A stretch of 57,913 nt of DNA from Dysgonamonadaceae bacterium. Its GTDB lineage: Bacteria > Bacteroidota > Bacteroidia > Bacteroidales > Azobacteroidaceae. The translations under genes and the position numbers were made by a program. This document shows positions 26,489 to 35,103 of the stretch, one piece after another. The stretch lies in the NCBI GenBank assembly GCA_031272075.1, contig JAISUK010000005.1, positions 1-57,913 of the forward strand, given 5' to 3'. The notes below the pieces were generated by a model. It did not search any database, was not told the origin of the DNA, and worked only from the letters and a program-made list of their open reading frames with translations. Position 1 is the first letter of the stretch; the number at the start of each line of letters is the position of its first letter.

Positions 26489-26568
26489 ATAAATCGTATT
26501 TAATATTAATTCTTTTGTTTAATAATGTTACTTTAACGGCACAAAAAACCGAAGATCGTAAGCGACTG

Positions 26569-26576
26569 CAAAAGTA
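26569..26576 (-). promoter_or_regulatory. -7 promoter box of the large T9SS cargo gene
   Basis: TACTTTTG on the minus strand matches TAnnTTTG, giving a leader of about 75 bases before the ATG at 26488. The gap at 26489-26661 holds this and the divergent dsbD promoter, with nothing else obvious. Confidence 0.55.
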
Positions 26577-26620
26577 TAGATAAAATTTCATAAATCCGCA
26601 TTTTTTTGAGGTGAATATCG

Positions 26621-26628
26621 TAACTTTG
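26621..26628 (+). promoter_or_regulatory. -7 promoter box of dsbD
   Basis: TAACTTTG matches TAnnTTTG and lies 33 bases before the dsbD ATG at 26662. A TTTG sits only 12 bases upstream, too close for a standard -33 element. Confidence 0.6.
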
Positions 26629-26661
26629 CAGCCAAATTAAATAACTTTCAAATAAAAATGT

Positions 26662-28704
26662 ATGACAAAATGTATTAAAATTGCGAGTTGCCTTTTACTT
26701 TTCTGCGCTCAAGCGTTTGCGCAAATCATCGAACCCGTATCATGGACTTACGAGTTGAATGATGATAGTGAGCTGCTATTGAAAGCGACCATCGACGACG
26801 GCTGGCATCTGTATGACCAGAACCTGCCGGAGGGGGGGCCGATTTCTACCAGTTTTCATTTTGAGACAGTGAAGGGGGCGGAATTGGTAGGTTCCGTCAA
26901 ACCACAATCCAAACCGATAGTAAAACAAGACGATATTTTCCAGATGGAATTGCGCTGGTTTGAACATGCTGTCACTTTTGTGCAGAAATTCAAATTGACG
27001 GATCCGGCGGCTTTTGAAATCACCGGCGAACTGACTTTCATGGTATGTAACGACAATACCTGTCTATCGCCGACAACGGAAGATTTTTCCTTTAATAAAA
27101 ACAACCTGCCGGAAAAATTGATCGCATCGGCGACTTCCACAGCAAAAAAACAGGATCCGCCTGCCGAAACGCCGGTGCAACAAACGCCGGCGGATACACA
27201 ACAGACTGTGCTCCCTGATACCGTCGCCGACACAGCTGCTGCGGCATTGACGGCGACAACTGACGGCGATACCGACTGGTGGGCGCCGGTCGTCGATCAG
27301 CTCAATGCTTTTGGCAATACGGTCGTCATCAAAGACAATTCCTGGTGGAAAGTGCTGATAGCGGGCTTTCTTGGTGGATTGATCGCACTGTTGACGCCAT
27401 GCGTGTGGCCGATGATCCCGATGACGGTCGGCTTCTTTCTGAAACGTTCGAAAACCAACCGCAAAAAAGCCATCTCCGATGCTTTGATCTACGGCTTCTC
27501 GATCATCGTCATCTACCTGGCGCTCGGCTTGCTGGTCACCATCCTTTTCGGGGCAAGCGCGTTGAACGATCTGTCGACCAATGCGGTGTTTAATCTGTTG
27601 TTTTTTGCTCTGCTGGTGCTGTTTGCTGTATCGTTTTTCGGCGCTTTTGAACTGGCGCTGCCAGCCTCCTGGACAACCAAGCTGGACAGCAAAGCCGACT
27701 CAACCACCGGATTGATCAGCATCTTCTTTATGGCTTTCACTTTAGTCTTGGTTTCCTTCTCCTGCACCGGTCCGATTATCGGCACTTTGCTGGTAGAAAC
27801 GGCTTCGCAAGGCAGTCTGATGGCTCCGGCCATTGGAATGTTCGGTTTTGCCCTCGCCCTGGCCATCCCTTTTGCACTCTTCGCTATCTTCCCCTCTTGG
27901 CTGGAAAATATGCCGAAGTCAGGCGGTTGGCTCAACTCCGTGAAGGTGTTGCTGGGGTTTGCTGAACTGGCATTGGCACTGAAATTCCTGTCGATCGCTG
28001 ACCTCGCCTACGGATGGCATTTGCTCGACCGCGAAGTCTTCCTGGTGCTCTGGATCGTGATTTTTGCGTTAGCAGGAATGTATCTGCTGGGCAAACTCAA
28101 ATTCTCGCACGACAGCGACCTGCCGCATGTGTCGGTTCCACGGCTGTTCTTGGCGATCATCACGCTTTCGTTCACGCTGTATATGGTGCCGGGCCTCTGG
28201 GGCGCTCCGCTCAAAGCCATCAGCGCGTTCCTTCCGCCGATATATACCCAGGATTTCAATCTGTATAGCGGCGTGGTCACTCCGAAATACCACGATTACG
28301 AATCCGGAATGGAATTTGCCAAAAGAACGGGCAAGCCGGTATTGGTAGACTTCACCGGCTTCGGCTGCGTCAATTGTCGCGAAATGGAAGTCGCCGTATG
28401 GTCGGATCCCCGCGTCAAACAGATCATCGACAACGACTATGTCCTGATTTCGTTGTATGTAGATGACAAAGCCAAACTGCCGCAACCCATCCAGGTGACG
28501 GAATCGGGCAAAGTGCGTACGCTGAAAACGACCGGCGACAAATGGAGCTACCTGCAACGAAGCAAGTTCGGCGCCAACGCCCAGCCGTTTTATGTGTTGC
28601 TCGACAATGCCGGCAACCCCATGGCGCCATCCCATGCTTACGATAAGAATATTGACAAATACATCCGTTTCCTGAAAAAAGGACTGGAGGTGTATCAAAA
28701 ATAA
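26662..28704 (+). CDS. dsbD: Thiol:disulfide interchange protein DsbD
   Basis: A 680-residue inner membrane reductant conduit carrying electrons from cytoplasmic thioredoxin to periplasmic thiols. After a signal peptide (AFA/QIIEP) there is an N-terminal beta domain with the Cys pair in FMVCNDNTCLSP (about 128-139). A Pro/Thr-rich linker follows. The CcdA-like membrane domain has its two Cys in LIALLTPCVWPMIPM (about 245) and VSFSCTGPIIGTLL. The C-terminal thioredoxin domain has FTGFGCVNCREMEVAVW (about 565-581). All three Cys pairs are present. It could supply reduced CxxCH apocytochrome c for the CcsA at 12838. The mazG gene follows after 4 bases. Confidence 0.95.
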   Translation: MTKCIKIASCLLLFCAQAFAQIIEPVSWTYELNDDSELLLKATIDDGWHLYDQNLPEGGPISTSFHFETVKGAELVGSVKPQSKPIVKQDDIFQMELRWFEHAVTFVQKFKLTDPAAFEITGELTFMVCNDNTCLSPTTEDFSFNKNNLPEKLIASATSTAKKQDPPAETPVQQTPADTQQTVLPDTVADTAAAALTATTDGDTDWWAPVVDQLNAFGNTVVIKDNSWWKVLIAGFLGGLIALLTPCVWPMIPMTVGFFLKRSKTNRKKAISDALIYGFSIIVIYLALGLLVTILFGASALNDLSTNAVFNLLFFALLVLFAVSFFGAFELALPASWTTKLDSKADSTTGLISIFFMAFTLVLVSFSCTGPIIGTLLVETASQGSLMAPAIGMFGFALALAIPFALFAIFPSWLENMPKSGGWLNSVKVLLGFAELALALKFLSIADLAYGWHLLDREVFLVLWIVIFALAGMYLLGKLKFSHDSDLPHVSVPRLFLAIITLSFTLYMVPGLWGAPLKAISAFLPPIYTQDFNLYSGVVTPKYHDYESGMEFAKRTGKPVLVDFTGFGCVNCREMEVAVWSDPRVKQIIDNDYVLISLYVDDKAKLPQPIQVTESGKVRTLKTTGDKWSYLQRSKFGANAQPFYVLLDNAGNPMAPSHAYDKNIDKYIRFLKKGLEVYQK

Positions 28705-28708
28705 CAGC

Positions 28709-29500
28709 ATGTCGCATACCAAACAGGAAAAAATGGAAGCTTTCGGTCGTTTGCTCGACATCATGGACGAACTGCGTGAGAAATGTCCGTGGGATAAGAA
28801 GCAAACGAACGAAAGTTTGAGGACAAACACCATCGAGGAAACCTACGAGCTTTGCGAGGCGATCATCGCCGACGACAATAACGCCATCCGGAAAGAACTG
28901 GGCGATGTGCTTTTGCATATCGTATTCTATTCCAAAATCGGTGAAGAAAAAGGAGCATTCGATGTGAAGGATGTCTGCGATTCGCTTTGCGAAAAACTGA
29001 TATTCAGACACCCGCATGTGTTTGGTACGGAAGCGGCCGAAACCGCCGGACAGGTGGAGCACAACTGGGAGCAGATCAAACTCCGAGAACGGGGCGGCAA
29101 CAAGACCGTATTGGAAGGGGTGCCCGCCTCACTGCCCTCGGTGCCCAAAGCCCAACGCATCCAGGACAAAGCCCGCAATGCCGGATTCGACTGGAATGTC
29201 AAGGAGGAAGTATGGGACAAAGTGCGGGAAGAATTTACCGAACTGCAGCAAGAACTGTCAGGGATGGATCCCGACCGGATGGAAGAGGAGTTCGGCGACC
29301 TGTTTTTCAGCCTTATCAATGCCGCCAGACTCTATAAAATCAATCCCGACAACGCATTGGAACGCACCAACCGCAAGTTCATCCGTCGTTTTAACTACAT
29401 GGAACAAAAAGCCGCCGAGCACAACCGTTCGCTTAAAGAAATGTCGCTCGAAGAGATGGAAGTGTTCTGGAATGAAGCGAAAAACAAGTTTTCTGAGTAA
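28709..29500 (+). CDS. mazG: Nucleoside triphosphate pyrophosphohydrolase MazG
   Basis: A 263-residue house-cleaning enzyme hydrolysing (d)NTPs to the monophosphate and pyrophosphate. It has two tandem MazG domains: the N-terminal one starts CPWDKKQTNESLRTNTIEET and contains the metal-binding EETYELCEAI and KELGDVLLHIVFYSKI, while the second has EFTELQQEL and EEFGDLFFSLINAARLYKIN. Length and domain pair match the canonical form. It begins 4 bases after dsbD and so is probably in one transcript with it. A solitary tail-like mini protein gene follows after 81 bases with its own promoter. Confidence 0.95.
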   Translation: MSHTKQEKMEAFGRLLDIMDELREKCPWDKKQTNESLRTNTIEETYELCEAIIADDNNAIRKELGDVLLHIVFYSKIGEEKGAFDVKDVCDSLCEKLIFRHPHVFGTEAAETAGQVEHNWEQIKLRERGGNKTVLEGVPASLPSVPKAQRIQDKARNAGFDWNVKEEVWDKVREEFTELQQELSGMDPDRMEEEFGDLFFSLINAARLYKINPDNALERTNRKFIRRFNYMEQKAAEHNRSLKEMSLEEMEVFWNEAKNKFSE

Positions 29501-29538
29501 ATTTTTCAAACAAATGAAGAATTCAATTGTTTTAATTG

Positions 29539-29546
29539 TATATTTG
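29539..29546 (+). promoter_or_regulatory. -7 promoter box of the mini T9SS-tail gene
   Basis: TATATTTG matches TAnnTTTG, 35 bases before the ATG at 29582. This implies expression separate from mazG. Confidence 0.5.
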
Positions 29547-29581
29547 CAAAAAAAAAAGTCTGGTAATACCGTCATGAAGCT

Positions 29582-29884
29582 ATGAAGCATTATCTCGTTG
29601 CATTGGTAGTTCTTTTTCATTTTTCTGTTTTTGCGCAGCAAGATGTGAAAGGCAAGGTTGTTGAAATTGAACGACCGGCGATAGAAATTGCTTTATCGGA
29701 CTCCAATGTTTTGACGGTAAAAAACGCCAAAATCGGAAGCAAAATCGAAATCTACTCTATCATCGGCACCAAAGTCAAAGAAATAGAAATGAAATCGACC
29801 GTGGGGGAATTTACGCTGAGCCTCCCCAAAAGTATTTACATCATCCGGCTGGGCGAAATCGTACGCAAATACGTGATCAAATAG
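29582..29884 (+). CDS. Mini exported protein resembling a solitary T9SS sorting tail
   Basis: A 100-residue protein with signal peptide (FHFSVFA/QQDVKG). The remaining about 80 residues resemble a type A T9SS C-terminal domain with no cargo in front: LTVKNAKIGSKIEIYSIIGT, KVKEIEMKSTVGEFTLSLPK and SIYIIRLGEIVRKYVIK follow the usual order of beta strands, including the G/S-x-YI-x-R-x-G and terminal K-(Y/F)-(V/I)-(V/I)-K pattern. The YPNP motif that normally begins such tails is missing. The gene faces porN convergently with 4 bases between them. It could be a decoy, regulator or assembly factor of T9SS, or a tiny cargo. The function is not known. Confidence 0.75.
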   Translation: MKHYLVALVVLFHFSVFAQQDVKGKVVEIERPAIEIALSDSNVLTVKNAKIGSKIEIYSIIGTKVKEIEMKSTVGEFTLSLPKSIYIIRLGEIVRKYVIK

Positions 29885-29888
29885 TGCG

Positions 29889-30893
29889 CTAGCGGGTGCG
29901 GCGTACACTCTTGGTCGGGGCCGACGATGATTTGTCCGGTTTCGACTCTTTTGGTTTCGATTCTTTTGTTTTCTTTTCTTTCTGCTCTTTCCCTTTCTTG
30001 GCTGTAGAAGTGGTGTCTTCAGGTACCCAGAGTTGCTTTTCAAAAAACTTCAGTTGATTCTCAATACTGTCTTGCGCATGTTTGATGACTTCCGGATCAT
30101 TCCCGACTTGTTGCGCGAGGCTTTTGTTCATCATGTTTGTCGTTTTGATGATCTCACCGTCGTACATCCGTTTGCTGAAGAAGTCGTCAATGGTATACGT
30201 CAGCGCGTTGTTGACATCGGAAGTCATGATGTATGCCCGCGAGAGGTAAGGCCGGAGGTTTTCATAAGTCAGCCAAAACATGGGGGTTCGGGTCGGTTCG
30301 CCGAAATCGTCTTCCTGACGAACAAGCATCGGGCAGATTGCCAGCACTTTGGAATTGAATCGCCCTGTTGCCTGGTCGAAATACCACGCTTCCTTGATCA
30401 TGTAGGCCATCACCTCGTTGCTGGGGATGTCGACATCGTTGATAATGTATTGCGTGCGGGCGCCCGTTCCTTGAGTGGTATAGAGGATGTTGTAATCCTT
30501 CAGTATTTCTTCAAAGTTCAGTTTGTATTGGTCGGTAAAGATTTCCCGGCCATCCAGGTATTTGTATCCGTTGATTTTGCCTTGCGACATCAATCTGAAA
30601 ACCAGGGTAAACAGATTCATCCGGTCGCCGATCGGTTCGGAGGGGTAACACAGGGCGGCATTGCTTTCGGTATTCAAATCCACATTTCGGTATATTTCGC
30701 GCAGCCAGACGGCATTGTTGGTGTTTTGGGTCTGTTCCCGATTCTTCATTTCAGCCCTGACGGAAAGTGAAGACAAAGAATCCGGACGTAACGCGCTGGT
30801 ACTGCGTTGTGACTGTCTCTGCGTTTGCGCTTGGTTGTTTTGTGTAAAGATGCAGACGAAGAACGCCAGCATGACATAATAAACCGGTCTCAT
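29889..30893 (-). CDS. porN: T9SS component PorN/GldN
   Basis: A 334-residue periplasmic T9SS subunit that forms large rings with PorK under the outer membrane. The signal peptide ends NNQA/QTQRQ. The GldN-family core is clear: VWLREIYRNVDLNTESNAAL, CYPSEPIGDRMNLFTLVFRL, GREIFTDQYKLNFEEILKDY and TPMFWLTYENLRPYL. The C-terminal 50 residues form a low-complexity basic tail (KKGKEQKEKKTKESKPKESK and on). It is the last gene of the porPKLMN operon, 39 bases after porM. The standard order and neighbours leave little doubt. Confidence 0.96.
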   Translation of the reverse strand: MRPVYYVMLAFFVCIFTQNNQAQTQRQSQRSTSALRPDSLSSLSVRAEMKNREQTQNTNNAVWLREIYRNVDLNTESNAALCYPSEPIGDRMNLFTLVFRLMSQGKINGYKYLDGREIFTDQYKLNFEEILKDYNILYTTQGTGARTQYIINDVDIPSNEVMAYMIKEAWYFDQATGRFNSKVLAICPMLVRQEDDFGEPTRTPMFWLTYENLRPYLSRAYIMTSDVNNALTYTIDDFFSKRMYDGEIIKTTNMMNKSLAQQVGNDPEVIKHAQDSIENQLKFFEKQLWVPEDTTSTAKKGKEQKEKKTKESKPKESKPDKSSSAPTKSVRRTR

Positions 30894-30932
30894 ATTTTTA
30901 TGTTTTTTGATGTTCTCTATTGTTGTTTTATG

Positions 30933-32495
30933 TTAATTCACTGTCACTTCCAATACGCCGATTTCGCGTTCGATTCCATCAGGACCTCTGGCCACCACGC
31001 CGCGGATCAGGAATATCTTGTTGCGCGCCAGATCGCGGATACGGTCTTTCTGTTTCTGAGAAAACCGCGGGCCGTCGCTGGCATCGCGCATGGTATTCCC
31101 AAACTGGTCGAAAGTGATCGTCTCAAACTTCAAGACGGAAAATTCGATGTTCAACAGTCCATCGTCAATCGCGGCTTTCAACTCATTGGTATTCAAGAGC
31201 GTGGCTTTTGCCAAGCGTCCTGATTTCTTAAACCGGATTGGATTGCCATTGGCATCCGCATATTGGATGTACGGGGTCGGGTCGGGCAGTTGTACCACAC
31301 GAAAAGATTTATTGATGCTGATGGTGCGTCCGTCGCCCATTTTTGCCGTCACAGTGACCACTGCATCTGTCCCGACTTTCGATGGGACAGCAATCCAGCC
31401 GCCGCCGCTGCTCGTCAATGAGCCGTTCGACATGGTCGCCGACACATTCTGACTTGCCACGCCCGGCACGGCAATCTCTATCGGATTCTTAAATCCGGCA
31501 TACAATACATTCATCATTGTCGGCGCGACGGTAGCGCTTTGTTCGATCACGAAATAATTCGTAGAAAATTCTTTTCGCAACACAAACCCCGTTCCGCTGT
31601 TGATTTCGATATATCCATTGACGGGAAATGTCCCGGTAGATCCAGCCCCAACCACGTATTTTCCATTGAGTTCCTCCGGCAGAAATTTGCCGTTGACGAA
31701 TATGGTGGGACGCTGCGTCGTATCCTGTGCGGAAAGCACGATGTCGGCGGTATAATTTCCTCCGCGCATCACAACCTGCGATTGCGGAATCACTTTGGCT
31801 TCGATGTTATTCACCCGAAAATCCTTGACATCAATATTTCGCAACAGATCGCTCAGCACTTCGCCCTCGGCATAACGGATGTCGTTCTGCATCTTCGTCA
31901 GCAGCGTGACAGCGGCCGCCACCGGCATTTTGTCAAACATCGACTCTTCCCACGATTGTTTATTGGCGCTGGCTTTTTGGGATGGTTCCGTACTCAGATT
32001 GCTTTGGATGATCTGTAATTTCACCGTGTCGTACACAAGCGAGGTGACATAGTCGCGGTAGTTATCGATGCTTTCTTTGAGTTTCCGCCCGTCGTTTTTT
32101 CCATGTTCAAACATCACTTCAAACGACGCATTCAGGTCGTCCGGATGTTTCAGCTGTTCGGGATTCCCTTCTTTCCCGTCGGCTTTTTTTACAATCCTGA
32201 CTTTCAGGTCTTGGATATAATTGAACAGCGAATCGGATTTCGCTTTCACTTTTTCTGCCTGTTCGTAGGAGTTTTTTGTTTTTTCCGGATTACTGCTATG
32301 ATAAGTTTCCAAATCTTGAAACACTAATTCGTTCCGGCTGGAAGAAGATTTTACCGAACGAAGCAGGCTTTCTTCCACCAGCTCGAATCCGTCCAATACC
32401 TCGGTCGAAACATTGAGCGCCAACATTCCGATGAAAACCAGATACATCAGGTTTATCATCTTTTGCCTCGGCGAATTTGGACTGTTTACTGCCAT
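30933..32495 (-). CDS. porM: T9SS component PorM/GldM
   Basis: A 520-residue inner membrane-anchored T9SS subunit that, with PorL, forms the proton-driven motor and reaches across the periplasm. The N-terminal transmembrane helix is MINLMYLVFIGMLALNVS (about 13-30), preceded by the conserved NSPRQK and followed by TEVLDGFELVEESLLRS. A long helical domain and then successive beta domains (PQSQVVMRGGNYTADIVLSA, FVNGKFLPEELNGKYVVGAG) match the known PorM architecture. It ends IGVLEVTVN. It lies between porL (77 bases upstream) and porN (39 bases downstream). Confidence 0.97.
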   Translation of the reverse strand: MAVNSPNSPRQKMINLMYLVFIGMLALNVSTEVLDGFELVEESLLRSVKSSSSRNELVFQDLETYHSSNPEKTKNSYEQAEKVKAKSDSLFNYIQDLKVRIVKKADGKEGNPEQLKHPDDLNASFEVMFEHGKNDGRKLKESIDNYRDYVTSLVYDTVKLQIIQSNLSTEPSQKASANKQSWEESMFDKMPVAAAVTLLTKMQNDIRYAEGEVLSDLLRNIDVKDFRVNNIEAKVIPQSQVVMRGGNYTADIVLSAQDTTQRPTIFVNGKFLPEELNGKYVVGAGSTGTFPVNGYIEINSGTGFVLRKEFSTNYFVIEQSATVAPTMMNVLYAGFKNPIEIAVPGVASQNVSATMSNGSLTSSGGGWIAVPSKVGTDAVVTVTAKMGDGRTISINKSFRVVQLPDPTPYIQYADANGNPIRFKKSGRLAKATLLNTNELKAAIDDGLLNIEFSVLKFETITFDQFGNTMRDASDGPRFSQKQKDRIRDLARNKIFLIRGVVARGPDGIEREIGVLEVTVN

Positions 32496-32572
32496 AGTTT
32501 TTTATTGTTTTTGCTCAAATTTCACAAATGACACTGTTTTTTCGTGTAAATTCGTGTAATTCGTGGACTAAA

Positions 32573-33649
32573 TTAAACATTATTATTGTTTTGCGGAAAT
32601 CCTGCCGGAAAACCACCCGATCCGTACATATTCATTGTCATGGCGTTCAGCAGGCGGTTGTACACGCTGTTGAGTGCGTGCAGCTGCTGCGCCATTTTTT
32701 CCGTTTCGCTTCGGAAAACCGAACTGTCGACGATCGAGCCTTCGTAGAGGTCTTTGATCCTCATCAAACCGGCATTGATGCGTTCGATGGCGTCGATCTG
32801 CGAACTGACGCTCTTGAGTTGAATTTCGTAGATCGTGTTTAATCCCTGGATGTTACGGTTGAGTGATTCCATCTGGTGCACATATCCGCGCGACGACTCG
32901 TTGATGCCGTCGGAGTTGTCGGTAATGCTTCGATATGAATGGAGCAGTATGTCGGAAACGTCTGTCAGACTGTTGGTTACAGAACTGAATTTTGTCATTG
33001 TGTCCGACATGTCTTTCAACTGGTCGAGGTATTGCTGCGTGGCGTCGGTCATTTCCGCCATTTTGGAAAGTTGGTCGGCTGCCGCAGCCATCTTCTTTAT
33101 GCTGGCGGTGAGCGCGTTCGTGTCTTCTTCCGAAACATTGACGGCGTCGGAGATGCCGAACGAACGTCGGACCTGTCCGGTCGTCATCGCTTCGGCCGCC
33201 GCCACTGCGCTGTCTGCGCCCGCGCCGGACGGTCGTTTGCCGAATGTCGCTTCGCCGTCGAAAGTGCCGTTGCCGATGATCACTGTGCCGCCACCACCGC
33301 CCGACCCGCTTCCGGAACCAATCACGAGCGATCCGTTGCCGCCCGAAACACCCTGCCCAAACTGTGGACGGTCTTCTTCTTCGTCTTTCAGGACGGGGAA
33401 AACCCGATCCCATTCATATTCGGTAGTCGGCTTGTCGAAAGCCGAAATTGTAAACACAATCGCTTCGGTGATGAAACCTATATATAAGAGGGAGTTACCA
33501 AGCCCGTGAGGCCAGTGCATCAACTTTGCCAGCACGCCGACAATGATGATTGCCGCGCCTATACTGTAAAAAACTTGGAAAAACCGCCTCCCGCGTTCGC
33601 CGGAAAGGAATTTCTCGATGGCGTTTTTTGTTTTACTTCTGATTCCCAT
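32573..33649 (-). CDS. porL: T9SS motor component PorL/GldL, with Gly-rich insert
   Basis: A 358-residue inner membrane motor protein. Two transmembrane helices (about 27-45 and 53-70) flank AKLMHWPHG; the conserved membrane Glu, needed for proton flow in the family, is Glu62 in GFITEAIVF. After the membrane part comes DKPTTEYEWDRVFPVL, then a Gly/Ser-rich stretch at 98-128 (GQGVSGGNGSLVIGSGSGSG and on). A long helical cytoplasmic domain with ATQQYLDQLKDMSDTM and NRNIQGLNTIYEIQLKSVSS follows. It is longer than most GldL/PorL proteins, largely because of the Gly-rich linker. Position between porK and porM is standard. Confidence 0.96.
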   Translation of the reverse strand: MGIRSKTKNAIEKFLSGERGRRFFQVFYSIGAAIIIVGVLAKLMHWPHGLGNSLLYIGFITEAIVFTISAFDKPTTEYEWDRVFPVLKDEEEDRPQFGQGVSGGNGSLVIGSGSGSGGGGGTVIIGNGTFDGEATFGKRPSGAGADSAVAAAEAMTTGQVRRSFGISDAVNVSEEDTNALTASIKKMAAAADQLSKMAEMTDATQQYLDQLKDMSDTMTKFSSVTNSLTDVSDILLHSYRSITDNSDGINESSRGYVHQMESLNRNIQGLNTIYEIQLKSVSSQIDAIERINAGLMRIKDLYEGSIVDSSVFRSETEKMAQQLHALNSVYNRLLNAMTMNMYGSGGFPAGFPQNNNNV

Positions 33650-33665
33650 TGTCTTTATTTTTTAT

Positions 33666-35099
33666 TTATTTTTTTCCTTTGGCTTTTGAAAATCCCACTT
33701 GCGTGCGTACGCAGCGGAATCCGATGTAGGACCGTTGCTCGTTTTGGTATTCAAATGTGCGGGTGTCCGAACGGATAAAATTGGCGACATCTTTCCAGGA
33801 TCCGCCTCGCACCACCTTCTTCTTCATGGCGTAAGGGTCTTCTTTGGCAGCATTGTAACGGTATTCCGGATTCATGTCGTTCATGATTTCCGGACCGGAT
33901 TCCAGGAAAGTCGTCGAAGTCCATTCCGACACATTGCCGGCCATGTCGTACAATCCAAATTCGTTGGGCGAAAACGAAGCCACCCTCGAAGTAATCAAAT
34001 GGCCATCTTTTACGTAGTTACCCCGATCGGGCTTGAAGTTGCCGAGGAAACAGCCTTTTTCGCCTGTCAATCCTTCCTGGCTCCATGGATATTTATTTTC
34101 CGTTTTCCCACTGCGTGCGGCGTATTCAAACTCGCCTTCGGTAGGCAGACGATAGGGTTCGATGACCCTGCCGTCTTTCAATTCGAGAGATTTCTTCAAG
34201 AAATCTGTGCGCCATGAACAGAAAGCCGTCGCTTGTTCCCACGAAACCCCGACCACCGGATAATCATTGTAGCCCGGATGGTTGAAATACAGCCGCATGT
34301 AAGGCTCGTTGTATGCATTGTTGAAATCATTGACCCAGCAAGTCTCGTCCGGATAGATATTGACGATGTAGGTATGTAAGAAATCAAACAGCGAACTCAA
34401 CGGCCGCGTAATGGTTTCGCTGATAATTTTCCCTTCTTCATTGAAGTAGGCCGTATCTTTCGAGATCATCACGCCGATATTGGGATCGACCTTGATGTCG
34501 GTATTCTTCACACGATCTTCCGGATTGATCCGGTTTTGACGTAACGCTGCGGAAGTATGGTCAAACCACTGATAGACATAAATCATCTGAGCAGGATCGA
34601 GTTTCTTTTCATGTGTAATCGGATGGGTATAATACACGCTGTTGAGCGCGTTCAATTCATCTTCGTTGGCGCGTCTTTCGGTAGGAATCGGCCTCCGCCA
34701 GTCCAGGATCGGCGGATCGATCGGATCGCCGTTCTTGTCTTCTTCGATTTTGAACAGGTCGTTCCCGCCATAAGCCGGGTCATAGAGCCGCTCGCGGATG
34801 ATGGAATCCCGCACCCAGTAGACGAATTGCCGGTATTCTGAATTGGTGATTTCCGTCTCATCCATCCAAAACGCATCGATGGAGACGCCTTTCGGATCCT
34901 GGTAGACACCCCAAAGGGAATCTTTGTCGGCTGGCCCCATCTCAAACGAGCCACGTTTCACCAGCACCATCCCATAAGGCGATGGTTCTCCCCACGCCGG
35001 GGCGCTCACTCCGGTAAGTTCTCCGCCCGAACCTTGCAGCGACCTTCCGCAAGAGACGCTTAGCATGGCTATCATTGCCAAGAATATCAATTTCTTCAT
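33666..35099 (-). CDS. porK: T9SS lipoprotein PorK/GldK
   Basis: A 477-residue outer membrane lipoprotein (lipobox SVSC, Cys17) that forms periplasmic rings with PorN. It has the formylglycine-generating-enzyme/sulfatase-modifying fold: PYGMVLVKRGSFEMGPADKD, VSIDAFWMDETEITNSEYRQ, PVVGVSWEQATAFCSWRTDF, YRLPTEGEFEYAARSG and VVRGGSWKDVANFIRS, ending YIGFRCVRTQVG. As in PorK/GldK the fold is used structurally. It begins 4 bases after porP and ends 16 bases before porL. Confidence 0.97.
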   Translation of the reverse strand: MKKLIFLAMIAMLSVSCGRSLQGSGGELTGVSAPAWGEPSPYGMVLVKRGSFEMGPADKDSLWGVYQDPKGVSIDAFWMDETEITNSEYRQFVYWVRDSIIRERLYDPAYGGNDLFKIEEDKNGDPIDPPILDWRRPIPTERRANEDELNALNSVYYTHPITHEKKLDPAQMIYVYQWFDHTSAALRQNRINPEDRVKNTDIKVDPNIGVMISKDTAYFNEEGKIISETITRPLSSLFDFLHTYIVNIYPDETCWVNDFNNAYNEPYMRLYFNHPGYNDYPVVGVSWEQATAFCSWRTDFLKKSLELKDGRVIEPYRLPTEGEFEYAARSGKTENKYPWSQEGLTGEKGCFLGNFKPDRGNYVKDGHLITSRVASFSPNEFGLYDMAGNVSEWTSTTFLESGPEIMNDMNPEYRYNAAKEDPYAMKKKVVRGGSWKDVANFIRSDTRTFEYQNEQRSYIGFRCVRTQVGFSKAKGKK

Positions 35100-35103
35100 A
35101 CAG

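Noticed and set aside
26605-26608. TTTG upstream of the dsbD -7 box as a -33 element
   Set aside because: The spacing is only 12 bases, well short of the usual 19-21.
33666-35099. PorK considered as a sulfatase-modifying (formylglycine-generating) enzyme
   Set aside because: The fold is the same, but the lipobox and its place between porP and porL identify it as the structural T9SS subunit.
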